Position numbers and translations under genes: made by a program
From: Typhlomys cinereus
Taxonomy: Eukaryota; Chordata; Mammalia; Rodentia; Platacanthomyidae
Assembly: GCA_023101885.1 (NCBI GenBank)
Contig: JALPQD010000027.1
Coordinates: 2,919,967-2,983,966 of the forward strand
Length of the DNA stretch: 64,000 nucleotides
Reading direction: 5' to 3'
Notes under the pieces: generated by a model
Databases searched by the model: none
What the model was told of the DNA's origin: nothing
The model's input: the letters and a program-made list of their open reading frames with translations, nothing else
Part shown: piece after piece, positions 1 through 10,530 of the stretch
Numbering within the stretch: position 1 is the first letter of the stretch
How the letters are laid out: the number at the start of each line of letters is the position of its first letter

Positions 1-17
1 GTGCGTGTGTGTGTGTA

Positions 18-57
<40 letters not shown>

Positions 58-286
58 TCAGAATGCACTGTATGTTCCTGTGGAGGACCTAGGGCGAATT
101 TGGGAATCATCCTGGATTATTTGTACCCTGTTCTTGCTTTGCTCTAGGATTAGGCTCCGCCCACCAGGGAGGGAAGTCAGGCTGCTGCCATTTCTGCCTG
201 ATATTTTTATGTGGGACCTGGGATCTGAATCAGGATCTTCTGCTTGGAAAACAGAGTCTTAAGCCCTGAGCCATCTCTCCAGCCCC
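1..286 (-). mobile_element. tRNA-headed SINE with CA tract, copy 1
   Basis: Minus-strand copy. A TG tract at the left (CA in sense) is followed by the family body and ends in ctctccagcccc, the reverse of the head ggggctggagag. A-box-like and B-box-like blocks of a tRNA-derived Pol III promoter are visible in the head. Diverged from the young copies at 27.2, 42.1 and 57.8 kb. The tail lies beyond the window start. Confidence 0.8.
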
Positions 287-312
287 TGATTTAAGTTTTT
301 AAAACTTAATGT

Positions 313-640
313 GGGGTTAATGAGCTAAGGGGATGTCTCAGTGGGAAAGGCTTGTTGCCCAAATTTGAGCACCTGAGTTTGGATTGCAAGCACTCACAGA
401 AAAGCTAAATGTGGAGACACGTATTTGTATTCTCATTAGTGGATGAGCAGAAAGTGATGAAAACAGCTAGCTAGATGGTCAAGGCAAAATATCAAGATTC
501 ATAATCAATGGGAGAGCCAGGTACAAAAAAGAAAATGGAAAAGCCAAGGATGAAGTCAACGTTTATCTCCGACCCCCATGTGCGTAGGCACAAGCAAGCA
601 GACCTGTCCACTCATGTGCGCACACACAATTAAAAATTAG
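313..640 (+). mobile_element. ID/B4-like SINE, diverged
   Basis: Head resembles the rodent tRNA-derived SINE start (gatgtctcagtgggaaagg, then cttgttgccc, then cacctgagtttggatt). The 3' end is CA-rich, followed by an A-rich tail. Old and heavily mutated, so the family name is tentative. Confidence 0.55.
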
Positions 641-884
641 AGAAGAACTTATAAATCTGTATTTCAGTTGAAAAAATAATATGTATAGCAACAAATTTAC
701 AGATGTGACTTTTATCATTTCCTGCCTGGGAATCAAGATGATATAGTATCAAAAGCATAGTAATGATAGATTGGAAATCAATCTTTGACTTTAATTCATG
801 ATATTTCAAACCTCATTTACTATTAGGAATCAAATGGGAAGGTAGGATTTAATTGGGTTTAGAGTTTCTCTGACTCTTTCCTTA

Positions 885-1290
885 GATTGTGTGAATCATT
901 AACTTGACACCTAGCAGGCAGATCTCCTTGCTCACCTGAACAGTCTATATCAAGGATATCCTCTGGGCTTGCCTATGAGGGATTGTCAATATAATATAGT
1001 TGATGCAGGAAGATCCAGCCCACTTGGATCATCGTTTCACTTCACAGATAATCCAGAACTGTACAAGAATGAGGAGAGCTAAACAATCACGCATCCACTG
1101 GCCCTTTTCCCCTGATACTTCAGGGTTTGTGATATGACCAGTTGCTTCAGTTTACTGCTGCTGTAGATTCCTCAAATGATGACTGTAACCTGGAGTTGTA
1201 ATTGTAACTGGAAACATGAACCAATTAAACCTTTTCTAGATTGGTCACTCAGATATTTTTGTTGTGGTGATAGGTGGTGAAACTGAAACA
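885..1290 (+). mobile_element. LTR-like rodent repeat, sense copy
   Basis: The blocks aggaagatccagcccac, then tgaccagttgcttcag and aaccaattaaacctttt followed by a degenerate terminal block, are typical of a widespread rodent LTR-type repeat with an AATAAA-like site near its end. Family not certain (MaLR-like). Confidence 0.5.
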
Positions 1291-1424
1291 GTGTTTTCTT
1301 TTTTAAAGCAAAAAAGGGTTCATGTGGGAAAGGTGAAAAAAATAAGAACAATGCTCTAAAATAACAATCTCCCATTGCTTCACTGCTTTCATGTGTTCTG
1401 TTAGTTGTCAAATTATCCTCAAAG

Positions 1425-1575
1425 ATTTTTTTCTTTTTTTTAATTTATTTTTCTGCTCATACAAACATAATAGGAACCCCTGTCCCCTCTCTCCTCTACC
1501 CCTCCCTGGACCTCCCTATTTCCTCCCCCCTTTGTCCCTTCCTTCCCCCCTCCATTTTTTCATGTCTTTTAAGTG
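1425..1575. repeat. T-rich then polypyrimidine tract
   Basis: T runs followed by C/T-rich DNA (cccctctctcctctacccct). It could be the reverse of an L1 3' untranslated region, which is purine-rich in sense and ends in an A tail, but no duplication was found to support that. Confidence 0.5.
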
Positions 1576-1897
1576 GATAATTTTTATTTTGCTGTATTAT
1601 GATATCTAATCCTTTTTTTAAAAAATGTGTATATTAATATGTAAGAAAGTTGTGGTTCATTCTCAAATGCCCCCAGCATTGAAGAACTTAGGGTAAAAGT
1701 TTATTATAATTCAGTAACATCCTGAAGATTTAATGTGACTGCAAGTATTTAAGTATCCAGTGCCTTCAAGGTGCTGTATTTTGAAATACTATTGTAAATA
1801 CTTGAAGAAACTATGTTTAACCAATGAAAAAGTGAATGTGAAGCCATCAGTTAGCATCATTTATAAAGTTGTTCATCTTTCCTCTTTTTCTGTACAG

Positions 1898-2027
1898 CCT
1901 GAGAAAAATGAGACTGACCAAGGCAGCCAGAGGATTAAGCCTGTTTTTATTGAAGATGCCAAGTTTGGACGCCAGATATCCTATCAGCATGCAGCTGTCC
2001 ACATCCCTACGGACATATATGAGGGTT
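1898..2027 (+). CDS. CACNA2D1: CACNA2D1 internal exon A (VWA_N region)
   Basis: 130-nt exon after a pyrimidine-rich acceptor ending tgtacag and before donor gtaagt at 2028. It enters in phase 0 and leaves after the first base of a codon. It encodes a stretch starting P-E-K-N-E-T and ending H-I-P-T-D-I-Y-E-G, matching alpha2delta-1 at about precursor residues 133-175 (from memory of the human protein). Alpha2delta-1 is an extracellular, membrane-anchored auxiliary subunit of Cav1 and Cav2 channels that raises their surface expression and changes gating. The N-E-T triplet is an N-glycosylation sequon at the place where human has N-D-S. The stretch around it differs from human, while the rest is nearly identical, with a Lys where human has Asn (A-K-F-G-R-Q). 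Probably exon 6 by human numbering, recalled and not verified. Confidence 0.96.
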
Positions 2028-2148
2028 GTAAGTAAAAGAATCTAAACGGTATTTCTGGATGCTGTGTTATGTGTCCCCACATTTGAAAAATAAAATGAGG
2101 GCAAGTGTGGAACTGGCATAGTTGCAAGACCTATTAGAGTCTGCCCAA

Positions 2149-2255
2149 GGGCTTGGCTGTAACTTGGCAGTAGAGTGCTTGCCTAGCTGTGCAAGGCTCG
2201 GGCTTCCATCTCTGTGTGCACTGATACACAGTCACACCACCAGCAGCAGCAGCAC
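2149..2255 (+). mobile_element. ID-like element
   Basis: Contains ttggcagtagagtgcttgcc, close to the ID/BC1 core with its A-box, and then gcaaggctcgggcttc in place of the B-box. A short, CA- and GCA-containing tail follows. Confidence 0.7.
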
Positions 2256-3334
2256 ATCTGTGGCAGATTGAGTTGTGAAGAGGAAGCAATCTGATTTTCA
2301 TGTACAGTTTTTGTGGGGCTGACCACACTAGACAAATACTTGTAGAAGAGCAGGCATCTATTGTTGTGTAATTCTGCTTTCCTAGCTAGAATCCAGAGCT
2401 TACAAAATGTATTGATATGTTCTATAGAAATCCAAACACTGCAACTTGGAATTACATGAGTGTGAATAAATTTTATATAGGCACACTAACCAGTGGAAGG
2501 GAAAACTTCATGTTACACAGTGATTTTTAGCTACTTCTTATCACATCTGTCTTTTAGTCTCTCTGATTCCTGTCTTGTCCTAGATTATGTCAGAGGGCAT
2601 TTACTTCCCAGTATATTGAATATTCAATATAAAAAGACTTTTGGGTAAAAGGAACAGGTAAGCAACCTGACAAAGCTAGAACCCCATGTTAGGAAACTGG
2701 TTTCACTGTGAGGGAGAGAAGAGAGTAAGGATAAAGGAAGAAATCAGGGAGAAACCATATTTTGATGTTCTGGGACATTTTGTACTTTGATATCACCAAG
2801 TTTGCAGATTCTAACTAAAAGTTCTCCTAAGGACACCAGCTGAACTGAAACCAGGCACTGAATCCTGATTCCCTCATACCTGGATTTCCATATTCTTATC
2901 CCTAATCTCTATCTATGCTTCATGTCTAGCTTCTTAACAGAAATTTGAACAAGAGAAAAACTCATGTCTTTCTTTTGTTCCTTTTAATTAGAGAGACTGT
3001 CAAGTATGTCAAGTAGCCAGAGTAATTCCAGAATTGTCCATTCTGTGACTTATAGTCTTTGAAATATATATTTACATGACAGAATCTAATGTAAAATAAA
3101 AAAATGCTAAAGCAAAACCATTGTGCTTGGATCAAGGCTAGCATTGTGGTATCTGTTTATGTTCATTTGCTTCTTAGAGGCAAACTATCTCTTTGGATTG
3201 GTTCAGAACAAGGTGTCTGCAAATTCTAAGTTGTTTGATTATTCAGAGTCAGTTTTGCCCATTAGAAGTGGGACATTTTTACTTGAGAATTCTTATAACC
3301 TTATTCTTCTGCATGCTGTATTTGTATATATGGG

Positions 3335-3393
3335 TATGTGTATATATGTGTGTGTGTGCGCATGTGCATGTATGTGTGTGTGTGCATATGCGC

Positions 3394-3435
<42 letters not shown>
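3335..3435. repeat. TG/CA microsatellite, about 100 bp, interrupted
   Basis: Mixed TG and TATG steps with a CGCGCGCACG interruption, then a pure TG run. It abuts a B4-like SINE on its right side. Confidence 0.95.
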
Positions 3436-3438
<3 letters not shown>

Positions 3439-3633
3439 GAAAGGCCAGAGGACAACATCAGGAGTAAATGTTAGGAAAAGAGACAGGAAAGTTGTCTACC
3501 TGATTGAATCAGGGTCTCTTATTGCCCTGGGGCTCAAAAATTAGCTGGACTGACTGGCTAGAAGGCCAAATGGATCTTTCTCTCTCTGCCTCCCAAGTAC
3601 TGATTACGATGCATGTCATCAGCGTATTTTTGG
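3436..3633 (-). mobile_element. B4/B3-like SINE fragment
   Basis: After the TG tract comes aaggccagaggacaacatca, then a block like the common rodent antisense unit (ggtctcttattgccctgggg, tctctctgcctcccaagtac, gattac). This is the B1-derived part of B4-type composites. Confidence 0.6.
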
Positions 3634-3900
3634 TGCGTGTGTGTGTCTGTGTGTGTGCAACAGGGCGCTTGAGTGTGTGTACCTGTGGAAGCCCAAGGTG
3701 ACTGACTTCAAAAACCATCCTGGATTGCTGTACCTTCTTACTGCTTTGTTTTGAGGTTTCCCACACTTTTCCTTCTGGACCAGGATTGCAGTATCCCACC
3801 ACATCCACCTGACATTCTTAAAGGAGATATTAGGATCAGAACTCACATCTTTTTGCCTTTATGACAAAGGGTTTAACTCCTGAGCCATCTCCTCAACCCA
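3634..3900 (-). mobile_element. tRNA-headed SINE with CA tract, diverged copy
   Basis: Short TG tract, then aaccatcctggattgctgta and other body blocks, ending tgagccatctcctcaaccca, which reverses the tRNA-like head. Same family as the 27.2 and 57.8 kb copies, but old. Confidence 0.7.
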
Positions 3901-4017
3901 AGAGCATTTTTTATATGGGGTCTTCACTGAACTGAGGTCCAAATGCAGGATAATAAAAGTGTAAGGCAAGCACTTTACAAAATGAAGTCATTCCATTCTC
4001 TCATTCTTTTGTATTCC

Positions 4018-4110
4018 TCTCTCCTTCCCTCCCTCCCTCCCTCTTTTCCTCTGTCCCTCCCTCCCTTTCTCCCTCCCTTCCTCCTTCCCTTCCTTCTCTT
4101 CTTTCTTGAA
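4018..4110. repeat. CCCT/CCTT polypyrimidine tract
   Basis: Tandem ccctcc and ccttcc units on the + strand with few interruptions. Confidence 0.9.
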
Positions 4111-4129
4111 AGGAAATGTGTGACTAGAT

Positions 4130-4402
4130 GTGTGTAGGCAGCAGTCAATGTTTCGTGTCTCCCTCACTGGCCCCTCCCCACCTTATTTTTATATGTGGGG
4201 GACGCTGGACCTGGGGCTCATTCATCCATTCGACTTTTCTCGTGGCTTGGTGAGCTAAGGCTGAGCTTCACTACACTCAATCTGCCCAGTGCTGGTTACA
4301 GGAGTGGCTATGGCCTCATTTCTGTCCCATGGGAGCTGGGAATCCAGATTTGGGTTCTCATGCTTGCATGGCAGGTTCACCGGCAGAGCCATCTCTGAGA
4401 CA
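4130..4402 (-). mobile_element. B4-like composite SINE, diverged
   Basis: In reverse orientation, a B1-like unit (cccagtgctggttacaggag) is followed by gggttctcatgcttgcatgg and cagagccatctctgag, the tRNA-like head. This order is typical of B4-type elements. The left boundary is uncertain. Confidence 0.6.
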
Positions 4403-4665
4403 CTCATCTTCATACTCATATACTCTTACTGTTATTTTTTCGAAATAGCATTCACACTCAAGTCTTAATAATGCATTTTGTCCTATCACAGATGGGACAT
4501 CTGATAGGTAAAGAGAAGCATGAAAGTTTTAAAGACTATTGTTTGCAAATAACACGTTGTTTTCAAATCTTCCAAGAATGTTGCTTTTGTATAAATGTTT
4601 TTTCTTCCAGTTCAGAACTTACAATTCGTAAATTTCTGCAGAGACTGACTTTCATAGTCATAAAA

Positions 4666-4934
4666 GATAAAAATTCTTTATGGCTCAGGGGTTAAGATTC
4701 TGCCCCCCAAGCAGAAGGTCCTGAGTTCGGATCTCAGGTCCACCTGCACTCCCTGCCCTGGGAAATCCCAGAAGCAAGCAAAAGTGAGGTAGAAACAATC
4801 CAGGATGATTCTTGAAGTCACCCTTGGTCCTCTACAGGACACATAGTGCCCTCTGATGTACATACACAACACAAGCAGTAAATAAAGAAAAATAAAATAA
4901 AATAAAATATAAATGAAAAAGGATAAAAATTCTT
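4666..4934 (+). mobile_element. tRNA-headed SINE, 5'-truncated, with 13-bp duplication
   Basis: Element at 4679-4921 flanked by identical 13-mers gataaaaattctt at 4666-4678 and 4922-4934. It starts inside the head at tatggctcaggggttaag, so about ten bases of the 5' end are missing. The B-box region reads ctgagttcggatc and the tail is AAATA-rich. Confidence 0.85.
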
Positions 4935-5194
4935 ACTTTGAAAATCAATAAAGTAAAATATTTAAGTGTGTATTTTCAGACATTACAAGGCACTATTTAG
5001 GATATGTCATACGTAGGAACAAGAAAGTTCAGTCTCTAGATCATTTATTTCATCTCATTTTTCTCAACATTGGCATCCTCGTCTTCTGAAATCTCATCAG
5101 TGCAAAACTAACCTCCCGTGGCCTGTGCTCCTTTAAAATTCATACCCAGCATTTCAGGTGGCCACGAGTAAATGACAGGAGTTAAATCAGAAAT

Positions 5195-5570
5195 GTCAAC
5201 AAGGTCTGGAAAATTTCATAATTACAGGTATTCTCTGGTCAGTTCATCAGACCAAACCAGATTTAGAGGAGTGTTCTAGGCTTCGGAGCTTAATGAGTAT
5301 GCAAGTGCACTTTAATTGAAGGCTTCGTGTAAGAAAACTGCCTCTCCTTGTAGTCAAAGACATCTGTGTAACTGCATTCTCAGAAGCAATTTCATGCACA
5401 GATTTCCCAAAGGAGATTACTTTTTATAGTCCCTTGAATTGAAATGTGATTATTTTTGTGCAATGAAATATTTAACGTTTCAGAATTGTGTGTTTAATTG
5501 GAACTCTGCCTGACAGTGCCCGTGTTTGAGAATGACACCGGTTTCTGTTCTTCCTTTTGAGTGTCCACAC
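5195..5570. other. Candidate conserved non-coding stretch
   Basis: Repeat-free sequence of intermediate GC with several homeodomain-type TAATTG/CAATTA cores (actttaattgaaggc, gtttaattggaac) and few low-complexity runs, unlike the surrounding intron. A guess from texture only, without alignment. Confidence 0.25.
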
Positions 5571-7494
5571 CATCGTTAATATTCAGGTTGGTCTCACTCA
5601 TGTGTCTATGTTAGGAAGACAAGCAAAAGTAGGTTCTGAATATTCTGTATGTAATTAGTAGGTTGATGATGTTCCTACTTACAAAAGTTAGCTATTAATA
5701 TGGTGATAGTCCACAGGCCTTGCTAATTCTAGATAGGTATTCAATTGTGGATCTACATTCCCAGTGACGCAAATCTGTTTGTTATCATAGAATTTTATTA
5801 AATTTTAATTATTTCTGCCTCCTTTGGGAATGTCTTTATAGAACACTCTGTAGTCGATAATGATTTTTAAAGAAAATTTATGTTGGCATTTTTCAACTAA
5901 TATAGCTTCTGTGGAATGCATATTTCATAAGGACAGTAAGTGCAGTTTAAATGAAGCTTACAAGTACAGATAATTTTGTTCTTATACCTATCCTTGATTG
6001 TAAGGCAATTGTTATTCCAATACTAGGAATGAAAAAAAAATGAACAAAGTCATATTGCCAAAATATGTTAATTTCTCTAGATACAACAATTTTGAAATCT
6101 CGTGTGCTTTACCTTTTACTTGTTTCTTATAAATTAAATTCTAATTATCAGTAATACTTCCATTGTGAATCTTTCATCATAGTATAGGAATTATATAAAA
6201 CCTGATTTCCTAGTCTTGTGTAGAAAACATTTCATGCTTTTCTACAAATTGTCACAACTGATCTACTTTGAGGAACATGAGCCATCTAGTTGTGGACCTC
6301 AGTTTAGTGAAGACCCCAGATGAAAAATGCTCTTGGGTTTAGTTTTACTTTGTTTCCTTGTCCCTACAAGTAACAGCTGGATATTACTATTATTTCTATA
6401 CAAAATATTGTTGTGTCATTAAGATTTATTTTCAAGCTCAATGTAAATCAGGATGTCTGAATATATAGCTATGAAAGTGGCAAAATCAAATGAAATCAAA
6501 ATATTTGCTACGATTGAACAATTTTAAAAGTTCAGAATCACAAATTGAAATATATTACAATTTAGTCTTACAGTTTATCTTCATTTTGCTGATTAAATAC
6601 ACAACCAAACAAGTTAAGGGAACAAGTATTTTATTTTTGCTTACAATTCTTGGTCATAGTTCATTAACAAGGTAGAATAATTCATACCATCACGAGGAGG
6701 CAAGGAACTAGCCACAATATATCCCCAGAATTGCTGAGAGAGGGCCAAACTTACATGCCAGTCTATAAGTCTGTCAAAGTATGCCAAACTCTGGAACTAA
6801 CTTTTGCTATCTTATCAACCTGCCTAAGGAATGACCCGTTCATGAAGTGTTGCATCTGTCTGCATCAGTTAGGTCATTTTTATAGATTTGCTTGTCTTTA
6901 CCAATTCTTCTCATATGTGCCTGATTAAGTGCTAGGAAAAGTTGCTCCTGAAAGAACAATGCATAATACAGAATGTGAACTTCTATTGTCATGAAGGGAT
7001 AAGCTAAATAACTAGCATCACTTCTCATTAGGACCAAAGTAATGAAAATGTAGGAACGTCATAACGAGACAATAAGGACACGCCTGGGTTCAACCACAGA
7101 TTTCAATCTGGGGCAATGTGACCACATTTAATAAGTGTAGCACAAAGAAACATAATGCCAGCATTTGCTTTTATTATCAATCTCTATTGGTTTTTTAATG
7201 TGTACAAGTTCATAGATAGCACCTTATATTCATTTTCTGATGCACAAATGACCAAGATATGTTACTGTTTTAATCATATAGATATTGGTTATCATTTAGG
7301 ATTATAAAATCATAGACCAATTCATATTAGCAGTTTCAAAGACTGCAAATTACATTGAGCCAGGTTTGTCTTCCCTCCAGAGTTTACATGCTGAAGCAGA
7401 ACTCTACATGTGGCTATATTTGGAGATAGAGTTAAATGAGAAATTTCATTTAAAGTAGTCATAAGGACAGGTATCTTATCTGGTAGGGTTGGTA

Positions 7495-7590
7495 GCTTTA
7501 TGTCTTTCCCTCTTTTCCTTCCTGCCTCCCTCTTACCCTTTCTCTTTTCTTCTTCTCTCTCTTTTCTCCTCTCTCTAACCTTTCTCATTC
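7495..7590. repeat. Polypyrimidine tract
   Basis: Nearly uninterrupted C/T sequence on the + strand (tttccctcttttccttcctg, then cttctctctcttttctcctc). It gives rise to a Lys/Arg/Glu-rich spurious reading frame on the minus strand. Confidence 0.9.
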
Positions 7591-8050
7591 ACACTATGCA
7601 CACAGAGACATGCAAGCCACATTGACAAGGTGATCACCCACAAGTTAAAAAGGAGGTCCTCACCAGAAACCCAACTGACCACCCTTTTACCTTACACATG
7701 CTAGCAGCTATGAGAATACGTAGTTCTGTTGTTTGAAGCATCAAGTTCTTCTATTAGGTATGACATCCTGAGGAGATTAAACAAGTTCATTTTCTTCGGG
7801 AATTACTTTATACTGCTACAAGAATGGTTACTTGTTAGAGAAAATCTAAATATATTTTGTAATCTTTTAAAATTGTCAGGGAGTGTTACTAAAAAAAGAT
7901 AATTTTCTTTGGTGGTTTTAAAGTAATAAATAACCTGGGTTGATAAATTATGTCTTATTCAGAAATAAAGATACCTACTACCACATAATAGTAAAATTGT
8001 ATTAATGAAATCACTTCTCCCCTTCCTTAGAAAGGGGCTTCTTGAATCCT

Positions 8051-8420
8051 GTCGCAGTTACTGTTCTTTCTCTTGCTGTGAGACAACACTGGTACATAAC
8101 TGAAGGGAGATTTGGCTTAAAGTTCCAGATGGGATATTGTCCATTTTTGTGGGAAAGGTGTAGCAGGTAGCAGAAACTGGAGGAAGCTCAAGTCACATGC
8201 ACTATTCTGGAGGCTGAGAGAGCAAGTGGCAAATGCAAGAAAGCAGAATTCTAGCTGAAGGACGGTGGGCTACTGAACCCCAAGGCTCTCCCCTGTGGTG
8301 TACCTTCTTTCAGCAAAGCTCCACCTCCTAAAAGTATCACTACCTTCCCAAAAATCAATGTCAGGTAAGGTTTCAAACACATAAGCCTATGGGGAACAAC
8401 TCACATTCAACCCATGACCT
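8051..8420 (-). mobile_element. Rodent MaLR-like LTR, antisense
   Basis: Read on the minus strand it starts near ttgaatgtgagttgttcccc, continues cttatgtgtttgaaacctta, and ends with agtgttgtctcacagcaaga. This layout is typical of rodent ORR1/MT-type MaLR LTRs. It is homologous to the copy at 46758-47118. Confidence 0.65.
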
Positions 8421-8736
8421 TCTAGTAGAGAAAGACTAACTCAGGGTGACTTTCCCTTAGAGGTAGAAGCCCAAGGGAAGGACAGAAGAGCAGAGTTGAG
8501 CACCCGGCTGGGTGACTCATGTGGCTGTGTGAAGTTCTGCTTGTTTCATAGCACCCTTAACAGATGCCACCAATACAGAAAAAACTCAGGACATGGAACA
8601 TTTCATTGGTCTTCATGTTCTACTATGCATCTCTAATAATATAACACAAATTTTGTTTCATACTATGACAATTTGAATAAACATTTAAGAAATTCTCAGT
8701 GGAAATTATTCTTAAGACACACCTGATATATTTAGT

Positions 8737-8826
8737 GAGTCTAGCGAAGGCATAACTCAGTAGCAAGATCTTGCCTGGCCTGTATGAAACTCTGGGTTCA
8801 ATATCCAGCCCTACAAAAAGCAAAGT
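8737..8826 (+). mobile_element. ID-like element
   Basis: cataactcagtagcaagatc, ttgcctggcc and ctctgggttcaatatccagc match the ID A-box and B-box layout. It ends in a short A-rich tail. Confidence 0.65.
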
Positions 8827-9654
8827 TAAAGTGAATTGAGAAAGGTGAAATTCAATAGATTTTGCCAGCTTACCCATGTTCCCCTTCTGAGAAGGATGTA
8901 TATATGTATTCGGAAGCAAAAATCCAGCCCTTGACTACTCAGAGCATTCTTGCTTATCTATCTGTAAGCACGTCTCATAACAAAAATTTCCCCATGTTCT
9001 TTCTTAATCCAAACAACATACAATCAGACTACTAAATTTCCCCCATGCACAGTTGTATTTAGAACTTATAAAGTTTGCTATTATAAAGAAAATATTCTGT
9101 GAGCTATTTTTTTACAAAAGAAATATTCAGGGATTTGTAAAGCATATAGTTATCACTATAATTTTATTACTGTCTATGGGGAATTGTAATATCAATGAGT
9201 TTTGTTTCTAAAATTTACAATTAAAAAGGAAACACAGAGGGAAGAAATGAGAAAGAATGTGTGCACATGCTTGGATAAATTGAAAGCTGGAAATCAGACG
9301 AATACTCGGTTAGCTTTTATGATGGGTATAACAAGTGACAGGCCATTCAAAGGTTGAAGAAGAGAGATAATGAAATCTTAAATTAGAGTAGCTTCCCAAG
9401 CAGACTGACAGTACTGTTCACAGCAAATTAAAAAGGGATTGACAAGTGGAGAGAAAATAGAGGTCCAGAGGCTGAGAAGAGGATTTTTTTTTAATCATCT
9501 GGCATTTGCTTCGTGGATCAAATCTTACTGAATTTTCCCTAGAGATAAAAAGGCATTTAAAAATATTTCTAAAATTCTGCTAAAAACAGAAGGACTTTAA
9601 TTGGGCTAAAAATTTCAAGATTATTCTGTTTTATTGCGAAAAGCTCCATTTTAA

Positions 9655-9790
9655 AACTGGGGAAATGCTTCATGGTCAAACACTTGCTGCAAGTGTGAGT
9701 GCAGACCCTACAGAATCCCATGATTGCTGGATGGATATGGCAGTCAGTGCATAATTCCAGCTCTAGGAAGGAAGAGAAAGCATGTTAGCT
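9655..9790 (+). mobile_element. B4-like SINE fragment
   Basis: The blocks gctggatggatatggcagtc and ataattccagctctaggaag follow a tRNA-like head (cttcatggtcaaacacttgc). Old and partial. Confidence 0.45.
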
Positions 9791-10227
9791 AGCTAGGGAA
9801 TGCAAATCCTTGTGCTCTGGGCTCAATAATAGCTTCACCTCAGTGTCTGCAGTGGAGAATGACAGATAATGATACTCACCATCAAACATTTCACCTTTAC
9901 ATACTCCACTTATCTGTATATTTGTACATGGAAATGATCCTCTACACTTGTGAACAGTCATAGAGAGCATATGTAAGCACTAAGAAAAGAAAAAAGTTCA
10001 CATTTCAATGCAAAGGAAGTAATGTAGCCTGGGGTCAAAGTGATGAGCACGTGTAGTCAGAATTTATTGTTTAGACATATGCAACTTCCAGATTGCTAAA
10101 GAATATATGAGCATTTGAAAAATACTACTTTGGTTATGCAATATTTTAAGGTGATATAAGAGCTCTTGATAATTATGATTCAGTTTCATATAAAATGTAA
10201 AAATGAGCTCTTTTGTGATTGGAACGT

Positions 10228-10460
10228 GGCTGAGATATGGCTCAGATATGGTTAAGCCTCTGCTTAACAAGCAGGAGGTCCCAAGTTCAGGACCTGCATC
10301 TAAGTAAAAATACCAGGCAGAAATAGTAGAATCCTAGATTCCAGCCCTGATAGGAGGTAGCTGGGAAACTCCAGGGTAAAGCAAAGAGAAGGTAACCCAA
10401 TCCAGGGTGATTCTCAAAGTCACTCTTGGGTCAACAACAGGTATACACAGTGTCCTGTGT

Positions 10461-10497
<37 letters not shown>

Positions 10498-10530
10498 CCT
10501 TGGAGGCACACAAGCAAAAATTTAAAAAGA
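10228..10530 (+). mobile_element. tRNA-headed SINE with CA tract, older subfamily
   Basis: Head (ggctgagatatggctcagat, gttaagcctctgc), B-box-like cccaagttcagg, body with ccagggtgattctcaaagtc, then a CA tract at 10464-10496 and an A-rich tail. Body blocks align with the younger copies but differ at many positions. Confidence 0.75.

Noticed and set aside
1760..1897. Upstream extension of the exon A frame to an ATG at 1760
   Set aside because: The acceptor at 1896-1897 and the protein match begin at 1898; the upstream part has no alpha2delta-1 similarity.
3123..3474. Cys/Val-rich small open frames
   Set aside because: They read through the TG microsatellite; likewise near 14187 and 27235.
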